Origin: Pandoraea apista | GTDB taxonomy: Bacteria; Pseudomonadota; Gammaproteobacteria; Burkholderiales; Burkholderiaceae | Assembly (NCBI RefSeq): GCF_001465595.2 | Contig: NZ_CP013481.2 | Location: 1,116,001 to 1,180,000 of the forward strand | DNA length: 64,000 nt | Direction: 5' to 3' | Shown: positions 44,882-54,535 of the stretch, piece by piece | How the letters are laid out: the number at the start of each line of letters is the position of its first letter | Position numbering within the stretch: the first letter of the stretch is position 1 | Position numbers and translations under genes: made by a program | Notes under the pieces: model-generated | Told to the model about the DNA's origin: nothing | The model's database searches: none | The model's input: the letters and a program-made list of their open reading frames with translations, nothing else

Positions 44882-45688
44882 TTACGCTGCACCCTTCGTC
44901 ACGCTATCCGGCAGATCGCGGCCGTGGTACTTCTTGTAGATCGCGTTGAGCTTGCCGTTCTTCAGATTGGTCTTCACCCAGTTGTTGATCCAGTCCTTGA
45001 GTGCCGGCTGATTCTTGTTGAGTGCGATACCCAGATCGAATTCCTTCTGTGCAAACTTCAGTTCGAGGTTCTTTTCCGGAGCGCGTTTGATCATCTCGCC
45101 AAGGTTCGACGGCGTGCTCGAGAAGATGTCGACCTGCCCGGTCACCATCGAGGTAATCAGTGTGGCATCGTCTTCATAGCGGACGATCTGCGCGCCTTTC
45201 GCGTTCTGCGTCGTGAGCGTGTCGTTGACCGTCGCACGCGTGAGGCCGATGCGTTTGCCGTTGAGGTCTTCATAGCCCTTGATGTTCATGCTCTTGGGCC
45301 CGCCGACGATGATCGAAATGACTGCGTACGGAATCGAGAAGTCGATCACCTGCGCACGTTCCGGTGTGATCGAGAGGTCGGCCACTACGATATCGGCACG
45401 GTTCGCTTGCAGTGTGGGCACGCGCGCGGCGTTCGTCACGGACACGATGTCGAGCTTCACCCCGAGATCTTGCGCCAGCAGCTTGGCCGTATCGACGTCC
45501 GAACCTGCCGGTTGCAGATTGGCATCGGCAAACGAGTACAGCGGCGTGCCCATGGCGATCGCCACGCGAATCTTGCCCGCCTTCCTGATGTCGTCGAGCT
45601 GATCGGCAAAGGCGGCGTGCGCCATGGCGCCGAGCAGGACTGCGGCGCAGGTCTGGGTAAACAACGCCTTGAACGTCTTGAGTTTCAT
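44882..45688 (-). CDS. Polar amino acid ABC importer, solute-binding protein
   Basis: 268 residues, signal peptide MKLKTFKALFTQTCAAVLLGAMAHAAFA. A family-3 binding protein: IRKAGKIRVAIAMGTPLYSF, ADLSITPERAQVIDFSIPY (amino-acid binding loop), GKRIGLTRATVNDTL. It is last in a four-gene operon transcribed leftward with two permeases and an ATPase. The substrate is a polar amino acid, not identifiable further. Confidence 0.93.
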   Translation of the reverse strand: MKLKTFKALFTQTCAAVLLGAMAHAAFADQLDDIRKAGKIRVAIAMGTPLYSFADANLQPAGSDVDTAKLLAQDLGVKLDIVSVTNAARVPTLQANRADIVVADLSITPERAQVIDFSIPYAVISIIVGGPKSMNIKGYEDLNGKRIGLTRATVNDTLTTQNAKGAQIVRYEDDATLITSMVTGQVDIFSSTPSNLGEMIKRAPEKNLELKFAQKEFDLGIALNKNQPALKDWINNWVKTNLKNGKLNAIYKKYHGRDLPDSVTKGAA

Positions 45689-45730
45689 GCAATGGTCTCC
45701 TTGGAGTGATTTGTTGTCGCGACTTCGGGC

Positions 45731-46459
45731 TTACAACCCGTTGGCGAGGAACGCGCGCAGTTCCGGCGTTTGCGGGTTGTCGAGCATCTCGCCCGGACCG
45801 ACTTCCCACACCTTGCCCTGATGCATGTAGATGATCTGATCGGCCACGCGTTTGGCAAACGCCATCTCGTGCGTGACAAGCAACATCGTCATACCGTCGG
45901 CGGCCAGGTCTTCCATCACGCGCAACACTTCGCCGGTGAGTTGGGGATCGAGTGCCGATGTGACTTCGTCGAACAGCATGACTTTCGGCGACATGGCGAG
46001 CGATCGCGCGATCGCCACGCGTTGTTGCTGGCCGCCCGAGAGTTGCTCGGGATAACTGTCGGCCTTGTCGGAGAGACCGACTTGCGCGAGCACTCGCTTA
46101 GCCACTTCCTCCGCTTCGCTGCGCGCGAGGCGCTTCACATGCCGCAGCGCAAGCATGATGTTCTCGCGCACGCTCAGGTGAGGAAACAGGTTGTAGCTCT
46201 GGAAGACGATGCCCACCTCGCGGCGCAGTTGGTGAAGGTCGATTTTCGGATCTTCCACGCGAATGCCGCACACCTCGATCGTGCCTTCGTCGATGGTCTC
46301 AAGGCGGTCGATGCAGCGCAGCGCGGTGCTCTTGCCCGAGCCGCTGGCACCGATGATGGCGACCATCTTGCCGCGCTCCACTTCGAACGACACGCCCTTG
46401 AGCACCGGGTTGTCGCCGAAGCGCTTGTGAATCTGGTTGACCTTAACGATTGCCGACAT
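45731..46459 (-). CDS. Polar amino acid ABC importer, ATP-binding protein (GlnQ type)
   Basis: 242 residues. Walker A GASGSGKST, Q-loop IVFQSYNLFPHLSV, signature LSGGQQQR, Walker B VMLFDEVTSALD, switch His in VTHEMAFAKRVADQIIYMHQG. These motifs in this length are typical of the PAAT importer class. The start overlaps the end of the upstream permease by 17 bases. Confidence 0.95.
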   Translation of the reverse strand: MSAIVKVNQIHKRFGDNPVLKGVSFEVERGKMVAIIGASGSGKSTALRCIDRLETIDEGTIEVCGIRVEDPKIDLHQLRREVGIVFQSYNLFPHLSVRENIMLALRHVKRLARSEAEEVAKRVLAQVGLSDKADSYPEQLSGGQQQRVAIARSLAMSPKVMLFDEVTSALDPQLTGEVLRVMEDLAADGMTMLLVTHEMAFAKRVADQIIYMHQGKVWEVGPGEMLDNPQTPELRAFLANGL

Positions 46460-47096
46460 TGAGCCTGTCCTCCAGTGATGCGCTCCAGCGCGAGAGCGGG
46501 TAGCACAGCACGAAATAAAACACCCCTACCAGCGAGAACACGAGGAAGGGCTGGAAAATCGAGTTGTTGATGATCTGACCGGCGCGGGTCAGTTCCACGA
46601 AGCCAATCACCGACGCGAGCGACGTCATCTTGATGATCTGCACGAGAAAGCCGATGGTCGGCGGCAGCGACAGGCGCACGGCTTGCGGAATGATGACCAG
46701 ACGCAGGGTCTGCCAGCGCGAGAGCGACAGGCACTCGGCGGCTTCCCACTGCGCGCGCGGCATGGCTTCGACGCACCCGCGCCAGATGTCGCCCAGATAG
46801 GCGCTGGTGTAGACCATCAGCGCGAGGGCGGCAGCCACGATCGCGGGCAATTCGAAGCCGTACACGGACAGACCGAAATAGACAATGAACAGCAGAATCA
46901 GCAGCGGTATGCCCTGAATCGCTTCGATGAACACCTGTGAGGGCAAGCGCAGCCAACGGCGCGGTGAAATGCGCGCGAGCATCACGAGAAAGCCGCCGGC
47001 ACTGCCCAGCACGAACGCGATCAGCGACAGCACCAGTGTCCAGCCGATGGACTGCACCAGATATCCGAAATAGGTCCAGGAAAAGTTGCCGATCAT
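46443..47096 (-). CDS. Polar amino acid ABC importer, permease
   Basis: 217-residue HisM/GlnP-type permease with MIGNFSWTYFGYLVQSIGWTLVLSLIAF at the start. The coupling loop EAAECLSLSRWQTLRLVIIPQAVRLSLPP is the family signature. The ATG overlaps the stop of the preceding permease (ATGA), which supports this start over longer forms. Confidence 0.94.
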   Translation of the reverse strand: MIGNFSWTYFGYLVQSIGWTLVLSLIAFVLGSAGGFLVMLARISPRRWLRLPSQVFIEAIQGIPLLILLFIVYFGLSVYGFELPAIVAAALALMVYTSAYLGDIWRGCVEAMPRAQWEAAECLSLSRWQTLRLVIIPQAVRLSLPPTIGFLVQIIKMTSLASVIGFVELTRAGQIINNSIFQPFLVFSLVGVFYFVLCYPLSRWSASLEDRLNVGNR

Positions 47097-47881
47097 GAGA
47101 CGCTCCGTTGTGCGGTGTTGCCGCCCGAGCTGCCTGTCACGTTCGCGTTGGCCGCACGCGAAGCGGCGGCGCGGCGACGCGAGGCTTGTGCTGTTTGCGC
47201 GGCGGCACGTCGCACGACGCGGCGGCGCTTGAAGAAGTACTCGCCGGCAGCCCACGCCACGAGCTTCACCAGCAGCGACAGGCCGAGGTAGAGCGCGGCG
47301 ACCACAATGTACGTCTCAAGCGAGCGGAATGTGTCCGACTGCACGGTGTTGGCGACGGCGGTGAGTTCTTCGGCGGAAATCTGCGAGGCCATGGCTGAGG
47401 CCTGCATCATCAGAATGAACTGGGTGGTGAGCGCGGGGTACACCTTCTCGATGGACGGTTGCAGCATCACATGCCACGCAATGCGCCACTTCGACAGCCC
47501 CAGACACTCGGCAGCCTCGATCTGACCGCGCGGCACCGACTCCAGCCCGGCGCGGATGATCTCCGCCGCGTAGGCGCCGATATTGATCACCATCGCGATC
47601 ACCGCGGCGGCGAACGTCGGCATGTGTACTCCCAGGCTGGCGAGTCCGAAATACAACAGGAAGATCTGAACGAGGAACGGGGTGTTTCGCACCGACTCGA
47701 TATAGATACTGCAAAGGCGAACGAGCCAGCGATGGCGGCTGCGCTTGGCGAAGGCGACCAGCGTGCCGGCAGCGGTGCCGATCACAACCGAGAGCGCGGT
47801 CATCTTGAGCGTGAGCCACGCACCTTCGAGAAAAACTGGCCAGTAAGGAAGCAGCGGGGCGAAATTCAACGAGAAATGCAT
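47093..47881 (-). CDS. Polar amino acid ABC importer, permease
   Basis: 262 residues from the ATG at 47881 (MHFSLNFAPLLPYWPVFLEG); the longer frame to 47935 is not protein-like. The coupling loop EAAECLGLSKWRIAWHVMLQPSIEKVYPAL is clear. The C-terminal ~45 residues form an Arg/Ala-rich tail (RRRVVRRAAAQTAQASRRRAAAS) not seen in usual family members. First gene of the operon. Confidence 0.93.
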   Translation of the reverse strand: MHFSLNFAPLLPYWPVFLEGAWLTLKMTALSVVIGTAAGTLVAFAKRSRHRWLVRLCSIYIESVRNTPFLVQIFLLYFGLASLGVHMPTFAAAVIAMVINIGAYAAEIIRAGLESVPRGQIEAAECLGLSKWRIAWHVMLQPSIEKVYPALTTQFILMMQASAMASQISAEELTAVANTVQSDTFRSLETYIVVAALYLGLSLLVKLVAWAAGEYFFKRRRVVRRAAAQTAQASRRRAAASRAANANVTGSSGGNTAQRSVS

Positions 47882-48407
47882 GGCTGACGCCTGTCTCCGG
47901 TGACGTTCGGGGCCGACGCGCCAGGCAGCTTCCATTGCGGTGATGACTTCCGCAGTCGCCGTGGTGGGTCTTTCTTGTACGTCGTCATATAAGTGATGCG
48001 ATTTTGCGCATCGGCAATCGGCATTGTCAATAGCCGGCCCTTGGGGGGATACCCTTGGCTATAGCCTTGGTAGCACAGGGGTTAAAAGGGCTGTGAGCCA
48101 TGGGGCCGGGGCACTGCAGGGTGGGTGATGCGGCCTCAACGCCGGGTTGACGACGGCAAGTTCTCACCTGTGTCATCGTATCTCTTGTTGGGAGAAAGAG
48201 TGGGCCGCCGGGCGCAACGGCGTGGTTTTATAATCGCGCTTGGCCGACGCTGCGCTCGCTCGGTATTCGTATCTCTCGATGGAAGACCATGCAACAGATC
48301 AACGACTGCGGCGTGCGCGCGATATCGCACGATCCTGACATGCGGCATTGGCGCATTGACTGGCGCCCGGCCGGCGGAGCGAGCGACGACTTGCGAGGCA
48401 ACGCCCG
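47882..48407. other. Intergenic, divergent promoters of ABC operon and Lrp-like gene
   Basis: 526 bases with no supported gene. A TATAAT at 48229-48234 may be the -10 element of the regulator gene. Multiple weak GTCAT-like sequences occur, but no clear palindrome. Confidence 0.45.
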
Positions 48408-48869
48408 ATGACGTTGTCCACGACAGCGCTCGACGAACTCGACCGTAACCTGCTTGCGTTGCTGCGCGTGAATGCGCGCGAGAGTACTGCCAATCTGGCG
48501 CGTCGCCTCGGCGTGGCGCGCACGACCGTGGTGGCCCGCATCGGCCGGCTGGAGCAGGCCGGGGTGATCGCCGGCTACACCGTGCGACTCGGGCAGGATG
48601 CGGCGGGAGGCGGGTTGCAGGCTTGTGTCGGCATCAGCGTGCAGCCGCGCTCCGGACGCGACGTGATGCGGCGTCTGAACAAGATGCCGGAGATTCACCT
48701 GTTGTGTACGGTCAGCGGCGAGTTCGATTACGTGGCCTGGTTGCATGCCGCGTCGCCTGACCAACTCGACGGGCTGCTCGACACCATCGGCGAGATCGAC
48801 GGCGTGACCCGCACCACGACATCGGTGGTGCTGGCCCGGAAGATCGACCGGGGCGGTGTGCTGCCCTGA
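48408..48869 (+). CDS. Lrp/AsnC-family transcriptional regulator
   Basis: 153 residues. The helix-turn-helix ESTANLARRLGVARTTVVARIGRLEQAGVI is followed by the RAM effector domain (ACVGISVQPRSGRDVMRRLNKMPEIHLLCTVSGEFDYVAWL), which binds amino acids. It is divergent from the amino acid ABC operon, the usual arrangement for local control, so the importer is its likely target. Confidence 0.93.
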   Translation: MTLSTTALDELDRNLLALLRVNARESTANLARRLGVARTTVVARIGRLEQAGVIAGYTVRLGQDAAGGGLQACVGISVQPRSGRDVMRRLNKMPEIHLLCTVSGEFDYVAWLHAASPDQLDGLLDTIGEIDGVTRTTTSVVLARKIDRGGVLP

Positions 48870-49038
48870 GCGCTCTGGGCAAATCGCACCATTCGGCTGC
48901 CGGTAATTTTCCGTAACTGGCAGCTAAGAATGGTTGCGCACCCGCACCGGTGCTCGCGGAAGCTGCAATTTTCCCGTTTATCCCCTTGCTGCCTTGACTT
49001 CGCGTGTTTGTCTGGCTGTGGCGAAGGTGCTAAACTTA

Positions 49039-49057
49039 TTGAGAATTGTTTGCATTA
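49039..49057. promoter_or_regulatory. Weak Fur-box-like sequence before ftrA
   Basis: TTGAGAATTGTTTGCATTA agrees with the Fur consensus at 12 of 19 positions by eye, 26 bases before the ftrA ATG. A weak match, supported by the iron-uptake role of the operon. Confidence 0.35.
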
Positions 49058-49082
49058 ACTTCTTCATCAATCTGGAGTGCGT

Positions 49083-49706
49083 ATGCGCGTGAAATCCCTC
49101 GTGGCAGCGGTGTTGCTTGCCGGTGCGGCCACTATGGCTCAGGCCGCCGAGTTTCCTATCGGTAAACCGCTGAATGTGGCGGGCATGGAAATCAACACGG
49201 TGTATCTCCAGCCGATCACGATGGAGCCGGCCGGCATGATGCGCGATGCCGCCAAGTCGGACATTCACCTCGAGGCGGATATTCACGCGATCGCCAAGAA
49301 CCCGAACGGCTACGCCGAAGGCGACTGGATTCCGGGTCTGGAAATCACGTACAAGCTGCAAAAGATGAAGAGCGACGGCAAGACCGCCGATGGCGCTGCC
49401 ATTGAAGGTCTGATGATGCCGATGGTCGCGAGCGATGGTCCGCACTACGGCGACAACGTCAAGCTGGCGGGCGTTGGCAAGTACAAGCTGACGATGGTGG
49501 TCAACGCGCCGGGCACGCTGCCGGAATTCGGTTGCAAGATGGGCGGTACGCCGGCCGCCGGTGCGCACGCCGCGCATGGCGGCATGGGCCCGTGGTGCTT
49601 CGGTCGTCACGTGGATAAGGAAACGGGCGTGGGCCCGTGGTTCAAGCCGATCACGAAGGAAGTCGATTTCACTTTCTCGGGCGTTGGCAAGAAGGGTGGC
49701 TACTAA
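49083..49706 (+). CDS. ftrA: Periplasmic iron/copper-binding protein FtrA (P19 family)
   Basis: 207 residues, ATG at 49083 with GGAG six bases upstream, and a signal peptide MRVKSLVAAVLLAGAATMAQA. The P19-type fold is clear: FPIGKPLNVAGMEINTVYLQPITMEP, SDIHLEADIHA, DGPHYGDNVKL and WFKPITKEVDFTFSGVGKKGGY, with Met and His residues that bind Fe/Cu in the family. It is the first gene of ftrABCD, a ferrous iron uptake system described in Bordetella and Burkholderia. Confidence 0.94.
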   Translation: MRVKSLVAAVLLAGAATMAQAAEFPIGKPLNVAGMEINTVYLQPITMEPAGMMRDAAKSDIHLEADIHAIAKNPNGYAEGDWIPGLEITYKLQKMKSDGKTADGAAIEGLMMPMVASDGPHYGDNVKLAGVGKYKLTMVVNAPGTLPEFGCKMGGTPAAGAHAAHGGMGPWCFGRHVDKETGVGPWFKPITKEVDFTFSGVGKKGGY

Positions 49707-49770
49707 GCCCGCATAACTTTGATGCAGCGTTGGCCGATGAGCCAGCGCTGTTTTCGTTTGGAGCAGAAGG

Positions 49771-50127
49771 ATGAATCAGCGCATCGCGCGCCTGTTGGCC
49801 ACGATGGCGGCCTCGGTGGTGACTTTGTTGGCTTTGGGCGCAGCGCCGCTCGCGCGTGCCGACGACTTGCCCACCTTCAAGCTGGAAATGAATAACGGCA
49901 AACTCAACCCGGCGCGCATCGAGGTGCCGGCCGGCAAACGCATCAAGATCGAGGTGCACAACACCGGAACGAATGCCGTCGAGTTTGAAAGTCTGCAACT
50001 GCGCAAGGAAAAGGTGCTGGCACCGGGGGCGCAGTCGTTTGTGGTCATCGCACCGTTGCAGCCGGGCGAGTACAAGTTTTTCGACGATTTTCATCAGCAG
50101 GCGCAAGGCGTGATCGTCGCCAAGTAA
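49771..50127 (+). CDS. ftrB: Cupredoxin-like periplasmic protein FtrB
   Basis: 118 residues with a signal peptide (RIARLLATMAASVVTLLALGAAPLARA). The mature part is a cupredoxin fold (TFKLEMNNGKLNPARIEVPAGKRIKIEVHN; AVEFESLQLRKEKVLAPGAQSFVVIAPLQPGEYKFFDDFH), with few classical copper ligands. In FtrABCD it is thought to help oxidise Fe2+ before transfer to the permease. It follows ftrA by 64 bases. Confidence 0.93.
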   Translation: MNQRIARLLATMAASVVTLLALGAAPLARADDLPTFKLEMNNGKLNPARIEVPAGKRIKIEVHNTGTNAVEFESLQLRKEKVLAPGAQSFVVIAPLQPGEYKFFDDFHQQAQGVIVAK

Positions 50128-50186
50128 GCCACGCGGAAGTCGGTTCAGTCACACGGTAAGACAGGCATCACGAGAGGAATCACACG

Positions 50187-51023
50187 ATGGGTCAGGTCAT
50201 GTTCATCGTCTGGCGCGAAAGCGTCGAGGCATTGCTGGTCGTAGGCATTCTCCATGCCTGGCTGGCCAACCCCGAGCACGGCGCCAAGCGCGGCCTTCCC
50301 TACCTTTGGGCCGGTGTCGTGCTGGGGATCGCCGCCGCAGTGGCGCTGGGTGCCGCGCTGGTCGGCTTCACCGAAGTGCTGTCGGGCGACGCACAGGATT
50401 ACTTCCAGACCGCCATGGTACTGATAGCCAGCGTGCTGATCGTGCAAATGGTCTTCTGGATGAAGCGTCACGGGCGAACGCTCAAGCGCGACATGGAATC
50501 GTCGCTACAGAAAAATCAGGACCGGGGCACGTGGTGGGGCGTGCTTGTGCTGGTGGCGCTGGCGATTGCCCGCGAAGGCAGCGAGACGGCCATTTTTCTG
50601 TACGGCATCGGTTTCGGCCAGCAAGGCAGCGTGCCGTTATCGATGTGGCTCGCCGTGCTGATCGGCTTCGTGCTGGCGCTCGTCACGTTCTGGCTGTTGC
50701 AGTTGGGCGGAAAGATCTTCTCGTGGCGCCTGTTCTTCCGCGTCACTGAAATCATGCTGCTGTTTCTGGCGGCCGGGCTGCTTGAGTCGGGATTGGATCG
50801 CCTTATCTCGCTGGAGCTTGTGCCTACGTTGGTCGACCAACTGTGGGATACTTCCGCGATTCTCGACGACGCCAGCCCGTTTGGCAGCCTCGTTGCGACC
50901 CTGACCGGGTATCGCGCGCACCCGGCCGGTATGAATCTGCTGGTGTACGCCGTGTACTGGATTTTCATGTGGGCGCTGCTCAAGCGAGCGGGCGCTCCGG
51001 CAAAGCAGGTCAAGCCCGCCTGA
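50187..51023 (+). CDS. ftrC: FTR1-family iron permease FtrC
   Basis: 278 residues, about seven membrane segments. Two R-E-x-x-E motifs essential in FTR1 permeases are present: WRESVEALLV at the N-terminus and AREGSETAIFL mid-protein. It moves iron across the inner membrane. A hairpin spans its stop codon. Confidence 0.95.
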   Translation: MGQVMFIVWRESVEALLVVGILHAWLANPEHGAKRGLPYLWAGVVLGIAAAVALGAALVGFTEVLSGDAQDYFQTAMVLIASVLIVQMVFWMKRHGRTLKRDMESSLQKNQDRGTWWGVLVLVALAIAREGSETAIFLYGIGFGQQGSVPLSMWLAVLIGFVLALVTFWLLQLGGKIFSWRLFFRVTEIMLLFLAAGLLESGLDRLISLELVPTLVDQLWDTSAILDDASPFGSLVATLTGYRAHPAGMNLLVYAVYWIFMWALLKRAGAPAKQVKPA

Positions 51024-51030
51024 GCGGGCT
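51013..51030 (+). terminator. Hairpin across the ftrC stop codon
   Basis: AGCCCGC-CTGA-GCGGGCT: a 7-bp GC stem with the stop codon TGA in its loop. No T-run. It could attenuate read-through to ftrD or protect the ftrABC mRNA. Confidence 0.4.
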
Positions 51031-51175
51031 GTACGCACCGGCAGGGAATGCGTGTCCTTGCCGCTGCACATAACGGACTGAGCGGACGCGCCCGGCAGGA
51101 TTCGCAAGATCCCGCCATATCGATAACGATAAGCGCCGTCAGCCGGAAGGTAATCCCCCGACGTACGAGTTGAGC

Positions 51176-52570
51176 ATGAGCATCGCCATACCTGTCCCGA
51201 ACCGACTGGCCCGAGTGGGCCTTTGGATGCAACGCCACGGCAAGTTGATACGTGGCGTGCAGTGGGGCGTCGTGCTGGTTTATGCGTTCCTCATCTGCGT
51301 ACCGGTCATGATGCCGTTGCCCGACGAGACGGCGCACATTCTCGATAACCTCACTGTCTTTGCCCAGTTCACGTTCTGGGGCATCTGGTGGCCGTTCGTG
51401 CTCATCAGCATGGTGCTCATGGGCCGTGTCTGGTGCGGAGTCCTGTGTCCGGAAGGCACGCTTTCGGAATTCGCGAGCCGCCACGGACGCGGGCGTGCCA
51501 TTCCCCGCTGGATGCGCTGGGGCGGCTGGCCGTTCGTCGCCTTCGCCGGCACCACGCTGTACGGGCAGATGGTCAGCGTCTACCAATACCCGAAGGCGGT
51601 GCTGCTGGTGCTCGGCGGCTCGACCATCGGCGCCATGGTGATCGGTTACTTCTACGGGCGCGACAAGCGTGTGTGGTGCAAGTATCTGTGCCCGGTCAAC
51701 GGCGTGTTCTCGTTGCTCTCGCGCCTCGCACCGTTCCACTTCAAGGTCAACGAAGACGCCTGGCGCCGCTCGTATCACACCAACGGCCACAAGGTCATTC
51801 CGATCAATTGCGCACCGATCGTGCCGCTACGCAACATGAAGGGCGGGGCGCAGTGCCACATGTGCGGCCGTTGTGCCGGGCATCGCGACGCTATCGAACT
51901 CGCGGGCCGCTCGCCCAGCGAGGAGATCGTGAAGTTCGGGGCGACCGAGAACAACAGCGTGTGGGACAGCGTGCTCGTCATGTACGGCCTGCTCGGTGTG
52001 GCGATCGGCGCGTTCCACTGGACGGTGAATCCGTGGTTCGTCGCCACCAAGACCGTGCTGGCGACGTGGCTCATCGATCACAACATCATGTGGCCGTTCG
52101 AGACGAACGCGCCGTGGTACGTGTTCACCAACTATCCCGAGCAGAGCGACGTTTTCACCTGGCTCGACGGTGGCATGGTCGTCACGTACATTCTTGGCAA
52201 CGGCCTGTTGCTGGGGCTGGCGTTCACGATCATTTTCGCGCTGGCCAACCGGGCGATGGGACCGTGGCAGACGTCACGATTCAACCATCTGGTGCAGTCG
52301 CTGATTCCGATTGCCGGGGCTGGTGTGTTCATCGGTCTGTCGGCCACGACGATCAGCCTGCTGCGTGCCGAGCATCTGCCGGTGTATTGGGCAAACGACG
52401 TTCGCGCGACCATTCTCGCCGCGACCACGCTGTGGAGTCTGTGGCTGGGTTGGCGAGTCACGGGGCGTCATGCCCAATCGTTGGGACGGCGACTGGCCGG
52501 CATGGCCGGTGTGGTGGCGGCGCTGGCGCTGGTCAACTGGCTCTGGCTGCTGATGTTCTGGATCTGGTGA
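51176..52570 (+). CDS. ftrD: 4Fe-4S polyferredoxin-like membrane protein FtrD
   Basis: 464 residues from the ATG at 51176 (a TTG two codons before is possible). A NapH/RdxA-like membrane protein with cluster-binding cysteines in VWCGVLCPEGTLSEF, VWCKYLCPVNGVFS and CHMCGRCAGHRDAIEL. It takes electrons from the oxidation of Fe2+ by FtrA/FtrB in the proposed cycle. Six or more membrane segments. Confidence 0.94.
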   Translation: MSIAIPVPNRLARVGLWMQRHGKLIRGVQWGVVLVYAFLICVPVMMPLPDETAHILDNLTVFAQFTFWGIWWPFVLISMVLMGRVWCGVLCPEGTLSEFASRHGRGRAIPRWMRWGGWPFVAFAGTTLYGQMVSVYQYPKAVLLVLGGSTIGAMVIGYFYGRDKRVWCKYLCPVNGVFSLLSRLAPFHFKVNEDAWRRSYHTNGHKVIPINCAPIVPLRNMKGGAQCHMCGRCAGHRDAIELAGRSPSEEIVKFGATENNSVWDSVLVMYGLLGVAIGAFHWTVNPWFVATKTVLATWLIDHNIMWPFETNAPWYVFTNYPEQSDVFTWLDGGMVVTYILGNGLLLGLAFTIIFALANRAMGPWQTSRFNHLVQSLIPIAGAGVFIGLSATTISLLRAEHLPVYWANDVRATILAATTLWSLWLGWRVTGRHAQSLGRRLAGMAGVVAALALVNWLWLLMFWIW

Positions 52571-52666
52571 CCCCGAGGGGCGTCTGCGGTATTCGAGGCG
52601 CCCCGATTGGCGAGCATCCGGCGCGTGGCCTACAATGTCGCCACAAGTCTTTCTGTGTGACGCCCC

Positions 52667-53533
52667 ATGTTGCTCGCTCAACGCCTTCCCCTGTATTTCC
52701 GCCTGGTTCGCCTCGACAAGCCGATCGGTACCGTGCTGCTGCTTTGGCCCACGCTCGCGGCGCTGTGGATTGCGTCGAACGGGCATCCCGATCCGTTACT
52801 GCTCGTGATCTTCACACTAGGCACGTTCCTGATGCGCTCGGCGGGGTGCGCCATCAACGATTACGCTGACCGCGACTTCGACAAGTTCGTCAAACGCACG
52901 AAAGAGCGTCCGATCACGTCGGGACGCATTCGCGCCTGGGAGGCGGTCGCCGTGGCCGCAACGCTCGCCTTGGTGAGCTTCCTGCTGATTCTGCCGCTCA
53001 ACGCGCTGACCAAGTGGCTGTCGATTCCGGCGCTGTTCGTGGCCGGCACCTATCCGTTCACCAAGCGTTTTCTGGCGATTCCGCAAGCCTATCTCGGCGT
53101 GGCGTTCGGCTTCGGCATTCCGATGGCTTTCGCCGCTGTGCAGGATCAGGTGCCGGTGATCGCTTGGGTGCTGCTGCTCTCGAACGTGTTCTGGTCGGTG
53201 GCGTACGACACCGAATACGCGATGGTCGATCGCGACGACGACCTGAAGATCGGTATCAAGACGTCTGCCATCACGTTCGGACGTTTCGACGTGCTGGCGG
53301 TCATGCTTTGCTATGTGGCTGCGCTCGGCATTCAGGCGGGCGTCGGCGTGTATCTGGGTTTCGGCTGGCCGTTCTGGCTGGGGATAGCGGTAGCGGCGAG
53401 CTGCGCGATTTATCACTACTTCCTGATTCGCAGACGCGAGCGCATGCCGTGCTTCGCGGCGTTCCGTCACAACAACTGGCTGGGCGCGGCCGTGTTTGCG
53501 GGCATTGCCGGACACTATCTGCTGAGCGCCTGA
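52667..53533 (+). CDS. ubiA: 4-hydroxybenzoate octaprenyltransferase
   Basis: 288-residue membrane prenyltransferase of ubiquinone synthesis. Two aspartate-rich motifs bind Mg-prenyl diphosphate: NDYADRDFD near the N-terminal half and [13 protein letters not shown] in the second half. [22 protein letters not shown] is the normal start. Convergent with proC across a strong terminator. Confidence 0.95.
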   Translation: MLLAQRLPLYFRLVRLDKPIGTVLLLWPTLAALWIASNGHPDPLLLVIFTLGTFLMRSAGCAINDYADRDFDKFVKRTKERPITSGRIRAWEAVAVAATLALVSFLLILPLNALTKWLSIPALFVAGTYPFTKRFLAIPQAYLGVAFGFGIPMAFAAVQDQVPVIAWVLLLSNVFWSVAYDTEYAMVDRDDDLKIGIKTSAITFGRFDVLAVMLCYVAALGIQAGVGVYLGFGWPFWLGIAVAASCAIYHYFLIRRRERMPCFAAFRHNNWLGAAVFAGIAGHYLLSA

Positions 53534-53579
53534 CTGACTGTGGCATCGCGCGTTCGCGTCTGATCGACGACGCCAAACA

Positions 53580-53603
53580 AAACGGCCCGCTTGCGGGCCG
53601 TTT
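53580..53603. terminator. Bidirectional terminator between ubiA and proC
   Basis: AAACGGCCCG-CTTG-CGGGCCGTTT, a perfect 10-bp stem with A-run before and T-rich sequence after, 46 bases after the ubiA stop and 37 after the proC stop. Confidence 0.88.
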
Positions 53604-53640
53604 GTCGTTAGTCGGTGCGCCGAAGGGCGTCTATCCGCTA

Positions 53641-54453
53641 TCAGGCGTCGCCTAACTCGTCGCCAAGTTCCCTGGCGCGGAGGTTCGCCGCATGCACGCC
53701 GCGCACGATGGCGGCTTTGATCGCGTCGCGATCGAACGAGCTGAGGGCGGCAAACGTTGTACCGCCCTTGGACGTCACACGCTCACGCAACACGCTTGCC
53801 GGCTCGCTCGACTGCGCGGCCAGTTGCGATGCGCCGGTGAACGTGGCGATAGCCAACTGGCGGCCCTGCTCGGGCGTGAAGCCCAGTTCCTGAGCGGCTT
53901 GCTCCAGGGCTTCGATGAAATAGAACACGTACGCCGGGCCACTGCCCGAGATTGCCGTCACACCGTCGAGCTGGCTTTCCTTCTCGACCCAGACGATCTG
54001 GCCCGCAGCGCCCAGTACGTTCTCGGCACGCTTGCGCTGGTCAGAATCGACGCCCGAGAGCGCGGCCAGACCGGTGATGCCCATGCCGATCAGCGCGGGC
54101 GTATTCGGCATGCAGCGCACGATCTGGTTGTGGCCGCCGAGCCAACGCGCCAGGTCGGACGCACGAATGCCCGCTGCGATGCTGATGACCAACTGGCCGT
54201 TCAGATGTGGTTGCAGAGCCTGCGCGACATCCTTGAGGACTTGCGGTTTGACGGCCAGCACGAGCGTGTCGTAATCGCGCAGGCGATCGTTGGGCGCGCT
54301 GGCTGTCTCGACACCGTACTGCTTGACGAGGCCGTCGCGGGTCGATTCGTTGACGTCGATGGCGAGAATGTCGCGCGGGGCCGTGCCGCGCTTGACGAGT
54401 CCGCCGATCAAGGCGTTGGCCATGTTGCCGCCGCCGATGAATGCAATTCTCAT
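53641..54453 (-). CDS. proC: Pyrroline-5-carboxylate reductase
   Basis: NAD(P)H-dependent last step of proline synthesis. 270 residues from the ATG at 54453, with AAGGA five bases upstream. Rossmann motif IGGGNMANALIGGLV, VLAVKPQVL, CMPNTPALIGMGITGL, and the C-terminal GSGPAYVFYFIEAL. Usual length. The gene is followed upstream by yggS in the same direction. Confidence 0.95.
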   Translation of the reverse strand: MRIAFIGGGNMANALIGGLVKRGTAPRDILAIDVNESTRDGLVKQYGVETASAPNDRLRDYDTLVLAVKPQVLKDVAQALQPHLNGQLVISIAAGIRASDLARWLGGHNQIVRCMPNTPALIGMGITGLAALSGVDSDQRKRAENVLGAAGQIVWVEKESQLDGVTAISGSGPAYVFYFIEALEQAAQELGFTPEQGRQLAIATFTGASQLAAQSSEPASVLRERVTSKGGTTFAALSSFDRDAIKAAIVRGVHAANLRARELGDELGDA

Positions 54454-54535
54454 AACCATCCTTTGCGTTGCGTATGTCATTACCTCTTGCTGCGGCGAGA
54501 TACCACGAGGCGCTCGCCGCCGGGACACGCCGCGA

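Noticed and set aside
47965..47995. GTCGTCATATAAGTGATG near the amino acid ABC promoter as a further GntR site
   Set aside because: Only one half resembles GTCAT; the second half does not fit the palindrome.
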